In this document: in pieces, positions 7,617-9,971 of the stretch
Numbering within the stretch: the first letter of the stretch is position 1
Layout: each line of letters starts with the position of its first letter
Assembly (NCBI GenBank): GCA_030428825.1
Contig: JAUIEL010000212.1
Span: 1 to 9,971 of the forward strand
DNA length: 9,971 bases
DNA from: a bacterium
Lineage (GTDB): Bacteria > Planctomycetota > B15-G4 > JADJEK01
Direction: 5' to 3'
Translations under genes and position numbers: made by a program
Notes under the pieces: model-generated
What the model saw: the letters and a program-made list of their open reading frames with translations, nothing else
The model's database searches: none
Told to the model about the DNA's origin: nothing

Positions 7617-7619
7617 CCC

Positions 7620-7641
7620 GCCGCGGGCGGCCGCCCGCGGC
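7620..7641. terminator. Bidirectional hairpin between convergent genes
   Basis: A perfect 22-base palindrome, all G and C, lies 3 bases after the stop codon of the + strand BNR gene and 8 bases beyond the stop codon of the - strand small protein gene. In RNA from either strand it folds into a 9-bp stem with a GGCC loop. There is no T-tract on either side, as is common in very GC-rich genomes, so termination is inferred from position and stability. Confidence 0.6.
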
Positions 7642-7649
7642 CGGGGGGA

Positions 7650-7979
7650 TCAGTACGCGGCCATGTAGCTCTCGATCACGCTCTTCTCGTCCGAGCGGAT
7701 CGTCATGCCGTTCGGCCCCTTGCCGATCATGGTGACGCTCTTCGCCGGCTCGCCGGTCGACTCGTACTCCTTCAGGCCCTCGCTCCCCTCCTCGAAGACC
7801 CACAGGCGGCCGTCGACGACGAACGTCTTGAACCCGGGACGATCGAATCCGTCGGTCGACGCCTTCGCGGTGCCGACGACCTCGTCGGCGGCGTCCTCGA
7901 CGGCGTCGCTCGAGCAGGCGACGGGGAACAGCGAGCAGGTCGCGGCCAGGGCGAGGCCGACGGGGAAGAGGGTCCGCAT
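7650..7979 (-). CDS. Small exported protein, probable lipoprotein, unknown function
   Basis: The 109-residue product starts with a signal sequence, MRTLFPVGLALAATCSLFPV, then ACSSD. Cys22 (PVAC) could be lipid-modified, but a Pro three residues before it departs from the usual L/V/I. Cys15 (AATC) is another poor candidate, so simple cleavage is also possible. After an acidic linker (about 25-36) comes a compact domain with GFKTFVVDGRLWVFEEGS (about 48-65) and GEPAKSVTMIGKGPNGMTIR (about 74-93). It looks like a small conserved domain of unknown function; I cannot name it. The start at 7979 is supported by the GGAGAG site 6 bases upstream. An in-frame ATG at 8003 would place eight polar residues before the signal peptide and is rejected. 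The methyltransferase gene lies 108 bp upstream on the same strand. Confidence 0.75.
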   Translation of the reverse strand: MRTLFPVGLALAATCSLFPVACSSDAVEDAADEVVGTAKASTDGFDRPGFKTFVVDGRLWVFEEGSEGLKEYESTGEPAKSVTMIGKGPNGMTIRSDEKSVIESYMAAY

Positions 7980-7985
7980 CCGAGT

Positions 7986-7991
7986 CTCTCC
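7986..7991 (-). promoter_or_regulatory. Ribosome binding site of the small exported protein gene
   Basis: GGAGAG on the minus strand lies 6 bases before the ATG at 7979 and selects this start over the ATG at 8003. Confidence 0.6.
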
Positions 7992-8002
7992 AGTGCAGGG
8001 CA

Positions 8003-8028
8003 TCGGGCCGTGCCCAGCGCGACGGCCG
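8003..8028 (-). terminator. Imperfect hairpin between the methyltransferase and small protein genes
   Basis: TCGGGCCGT (8003-8011, one bulged G) can pair with ACGGCCGA (8022-8029) around a loop of about 10 bases. It lies in the 108-bp gap after the methyltransferase stop codon. It may weaken read-through between the two genes or lie in the leader of the small protein gene. No T-tract follows. Support is weak. Confidence 0.2.
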
Positions 8029-8053
8029 AGTCCCGAGAGTTCACGAAGAGACC

Positions 8054-8092
8054 GTCAAGAGGGCTCGCCCCTCGAGTCAAGCGCTCGTCAAG
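8054..8092 (-). repeat. Three CTTGAC hexamers upstream of the small exported protein gene
   Basis: On the minus strand CTTGAC occurs at 8092-8087, 8081-8076 and 8059-8054, spaced 11 and 22 bases apart, that is one and two helical turns. The first overlaps the methyltransferase stop codon. TTGAC matches the core of a -35 box, and the same word forms the -35 box of the left BNR promoter (480-475). No good -10 box follows any copy at 16-18 bases. This could be a -35-like promoter element or a set of phased binding sites. A short stem, GAGGG/CCCTC (8060-8074), lies between the second and third copies. Confidence 0.3.
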
Positions 8093-8891
8093 ACGACGCG
8101 CGGCGCCGGACGTCGAGCATCGTGTACCAGGAGAGGGAGCGGACGAGCGGGAGGCGCGAGCAGACGCGGTCGACCCCGCGGAGGAAGCGGCCGGTCGACC
8201 GGGCGAGGCCGGCCGGGAGCCACTTCAGGACCGGGACGACGTCCGGGTTGTCGCAGAGCGTGTAGGCGACGAACCCGAAGCGGATCTCGCGCCGGACCTC
8301 GAGGCCCGCCCGGTCGAACATGTCGCGGAGCTGGGCCCGGGTGTACGCGCGGTCGATGGTGTGCGTCTTCCCGAACGAGGGACGGCGCCGGATGAACCAG
8401 CGCGCCAGCCGGAAGAGCGGGTTGTCGTTCGCCGGCTCCCCCACCACGACCCGACCGTCCGGCTTCAGCACCCGGCAGATCTCGGCGAGGACCCGGACCT
8501 CGTCGTCCATGTGGTGCAGCGCCGATCGGCAGAGGACGAGGTCGACCGAGTCGGACGCGACCGGGAGCGCCGTCATGTCCCCGCGGAAGAGCGAGATCCG
8601 CGCGTCGGGCGCGGCGCCGGTCCGGTCGTACCCCGCCAGCATCTCCTGGCTGATGTCCATCCCGCTCACCCGACGGAACCGCCGCGAGAGATGGTTCAGC
8701 ATGATCCCCGTGCCGCAGCCGAGGTCGAGCGCGTGCGTCCCCGGCTCGTCCGGCGTCAGCGAGAGGAGGATGTCGTTCCGCTCCTGCTGGAAGTCGTCGG
8801 CGAACGGATAGCCGGCGCGGCGGCGGTACATCTCCGCCACCTCGCGGTGCATCTCGATCTGGTCCTTGCGGTGCTCGGTGAGCGGCGGCAT
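8088..8891 (-). CDS. Class I SAM-dependent methyltransferase (UbiE/Methyltransf_11 type)
   Basis: The 267-residue cytosolic enzyme has the full set of Rossmann-fold methyltransferase motifs: motif I ALDLGCGTG at 54-62, the acidic end of strand two at D79 (VSGMDIS), GDMTALP at 104-110, motif IV VDLVLCRSALHHMDD at 116-130, and motif VI RVLKPDGRVVVGEP at 140-153. LHH and RVLKPDG are typical of the UbiE/COQ5-like group that methylates quinones, lipids or other small molecules. The C-terminal part (about 160-267) holds a helical cap with many basic residues and sets the substrate, which I cannot name. ATG at 8891 is the first start but has no clear ribosome binding site. ATG at residue 14 (8852) has an AAGGA 10 bases before it and is a fair alternative. 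It is divergent from the FG-GAP gene and may be read through into the small exported protein gene. Confidence 0.85.
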   Translation of the reverse strand: MPPLTEHRKDQIEMHREVAEMYRRRAGYPFADDFQQERNDILLSLTPDEPGTHALDLGCGTGIMLNHLSRRFRRVSGMDISQEMLAGYDRTGAAPDARISLFRGDMTALPVASDSVDLVLCRSALHHMDDEVRVLAEICRVLKPDGRVVVGEPANDNPLFRLARWFIRRRPSFGKTHTIDRAYTRAQLRDMFDRAGLEVRREIRFGFVAYTLCDNPDVVPVLKWLPAGLARSTGRFLRGVDRVCSRLPLVRSLSWYTMLDVRRRASS

Positions 8892-8946
8892 CGGGGGCGA
8901 GGGTAGCAGAGGAGGCGGAAACGGGGAGCACGGAACGGACCGGCAG

Positions 8947-8974
8947 CCGACGGACGCTCCCTTCCGGGTAGGAT
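8947..8974 (+). promoter_or_regulatory. Possible promoter of the FG-GAP gene
   Basis: CCGACG (8947-8952) and TAGGAT (8969-8974) are spaced 16 bases apart. The -10 box keeps TA and the final AT; the -35 box keeps only GAC. The start codon follows 30 bases after the -10 box. The element lies in the 113-bp divergent gap between the methyltransferase and FG-GAP genes. On the other strand, TACCCT (8906-8901) might serve the methyltransferase. Both are weak calls. Confidence 0.25.
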
Positions 8975-9004
8975 CGGCGGCGCGGAGACGATCGGGGGAT
9001 CCGA

Positions 9005-9971
9005 ATGCGACGACGGGCGACGACGGTCTGGCTGGCGGCGGCGGTCCCGGCCCTCGCCGGGGTCTCGGGAGCGGGGGAGGTCGTTCACCTGCTGCAGGGA
9101 ACGCACCCGTCGGACGGCTTCGGGGCGCAGGTGGCGGGACCGGGCGACCTCGACGGCGACGGCGTGCCGGATGTCCTCGTCGCCTGGCACCTGGGGGCGT
9201 CGACGAAGTTCTCCGCCCACTCCGGGGCGGACGCGAGCGCTCTCTACGTCTGGGACGTGCCGTACCTCCCCTCGGGGCCGGTCGTCGACGGTGCGGGGGA
9301 CTTCGACGCCGACGGGTTCGCGGACGCCGTGCTCCGCGAGGGCCCGCACGTGTCGGTCCGCTCCGGGAAGACCGGCGCCCCGCTGCTCACCGATGCCGCG
9401 CCGGCGATGTCGGTGGCGCGAGGGGGCGACCTCGATCAGGACGGCTTCGACGACGTCCTGATCGGCGGGAGCGGCGAGGTCGTCGCCCGGGCCGGTCCCG
9501 TCGGCGCCATCCTCCGCGTCTTCCCGGGCCTCGGCCTCCCGGCCGAGACCCTCGGCCGGTCGTGCGATTCGGCGGGCGACTTCGACGGCGACGGCTGGCT
9601 CGACGTCGTCGCCGGCGCCCCTTTCGCCGGGAGCGGGCCGTATCAAGACGGGTACGCCGCCGTCTTCTCGGGACTCGACGCCTCCCTGCGGTTCGTCTGG
9701 CTCGCCCCGGAGAAGGGGTTCGCGCTCGATGTGGCCGGGATCGGCGACGTGAACGGCGACGGCCGGGACGACGTCGCCGTCAACGTCGATCACGGCGTCA
9801 ATTCGGTCGACACGAACCGGACATACGTCTACGCCGGTCCCGCCGCCGACCCCCTCTTCGTTCTCTCGGATCCGATCCACCGCGGCATCGGCCGGAATTC
9901 CGGCGCGGAAATCGTCGCGAAGCGCCAAGAACTGCGCTTCCGTATCGGCGTTCATGCGCTCCCTCAGCGGC
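9005..9971 (+). CDS. Secreted FG-GAP repeat protein, C-terminus missing
   Basis: The ATG at 9005 is preceded by a GGGGGAT site. The N-terminus MRRRATTVWLAAAVPALAG plus VSGAG is a signal peptide ending near residue 24. Five FG-GAP repeats follow, each with a D-x-D-x-D-G calcium-binding loop: GDLDGDG near 48, GDFDADG near 99, GDLDQDG near 142, GDFDGDG near 192 and GDVNGDG near 248, about 50 residues apart. Such repeats build an integrin-like beta-propeller outside the cell; many planctomycete genomes carry large sets of these proteins, often of unknown binding partner. The frame is open to the window edge (322 codons), but from about position 9890 the sequence loses FG-GAP character (RQELRFRIGVHALPQR), and the codons become less GC-rich. 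The true end is therefore not visible. Confidence 0.78.
   Translation, partial: MRRRATTVWLAAAVPALAGVSGAGEVVHLLQGTHPSDGFGAQVAGPGDLDGDGVPDVLVAWHLGASTKFSAHSGADASALYVWDVPYLPSGPVVDGAGDFDADGFADAVLREGPHVSVRSGKTGAPLLTDAAPAMSVARGGDLDQDGFDDVLIGGSGEVVARAGPVGAILRVFPGLGLPAETLGRSCDSAGDFDGDGWLDVVAGAPFAGSGPYQDGYAAVFSGLDASLRFVWLAPEKGFALDVAGIGDVNGDGRDDVAVNVDHGVNSVDTNRTYVYAGPAADPLFVLSDPIHRGIGRNSGAEIVAKRQELRFRIGVHALPQR
9891..9904. repeat. 14-bp perfect palindrome near the right end
   Basis: GCCGGAATTCCGGC is its own reverse complement. It stands where the FG-GAP reading frame loses its family character and where a possible minus-strand gene begins to lose support. It could mark a recombination or assembly joint, or be chance. 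Confidence 0.35.
9891..9955 (-). CDS. Possible N-terminus of an unidentified minus-strand gene
   Basis: On the minus strand an ATG at 9955 follows GAGGGAG by 3 bases, a good ribosome binding site. It opens MNADTEAQFLALRDDFRAG, then IPAD, a plausible soluble protein start. Further left the frame is antisense to clear FG-GAP coding sequence and becomes low-complexity, so a real gene could extend only to about 9890. I do not recognise the family. The alternative is that this is simply the noncoding strand of the FG-GAP gene. Confidence 0.25.

Noticed and set aside
3527..7735. 1402-codon open frame on the plus strand
   Set aside because: It overlaps the desaturase and BNR genes out of frame, is dominated by Arg, Pro and Gly, and shows none of the motifs seen in the true frames.
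8010..8906. 298-codon plus-strand frame opposite the methyltransferase
   Set aside because: The minus strand has all methyltransferase motifs; this frame is Arg/Glu/Pro/Val-rich shadow sequence.
9137..9765. Repeated GGCGAC-x-TCGACGGCGACGGC words
   Set aside because: They encode the calcium-binding loops of FG-GAP repeats and are not an independent DNA repeat or CRISPR array.
8756..9955. 399-codon minus-strand frame opposite the FG-GAP gene
   Set aside because: Only its first 20 or so codons look plausible; the rest is antisense to the clear FG-GAP repeats and is low complexity. The short start is kept separately as a low-confidence call.

Overview
This is a very GC-rich window (roughly 70% G+C by eye, third codon positions almost all G or C). 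The gene types point to a planctomycete or a similar environmental bacterium: an ECF sigma factor with a very long membrane-anchored C-terminal extension, sortilin-like BNR (Asp-box) propeller proteins, and a secreted FG-GAP protein. The phylum is an inference from gene content. No rRNA, tRNA, CRISPR array, transposase or classical defence system is visible.

Layout, left to right. Positions 1-115 read on the + strand as a piece of a MATE-family transporter. A second gene, the N-terminus of a secreted BNR/sortilin-family protein on the - strand (start 381), runs into this piece antisense, so the left end looks like an inverted chimeric junction. A 265-bp divergent region (382-646) holds a good -35/-10 promoter and a perfect 10-bp inverted repeat for the - strand gene. 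Then, on the + strand: the ECF sigma factor with a transmembrane helix and carboxypeptidase-regulatory-like repeats (647-3247), a hairpin, a membrane fatty acid desaturase with three histidine boxes (3402-4433), and, after 45 bp, a complete 1045-residue secreted BNR/sortilin-like protein (4479-7616). A palindromic hairpin (7620-7641) separates this from convergent - strand genes: a small secreted or lipid-modified protein (7650-7979) and a UbiE-like class I SAM methyltransferase (8088-8891). A second divergent region leads to a + strand secreted FG-GAP protein (9005 onward) that is cut by the window edge. Its last ~80 bases may belong to a different gene, on the - strand.

How the genes may work together. 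The sigma factor probably responds to an envelope or extracellular cue through its external domains. The desaturase adjusts membrane lipid fluidity, and the two BNR-family paralogues, the small secreted protein and the FG-GAP protein are exported. The common theme is the cell envelope and surface, but nothing in the sequence proves co-regulation. I do not see a clearly new multi-gene system. The items most worth a second look are the sigma factor architecture, the paired BNR paralogues and the two suspicious window ends.
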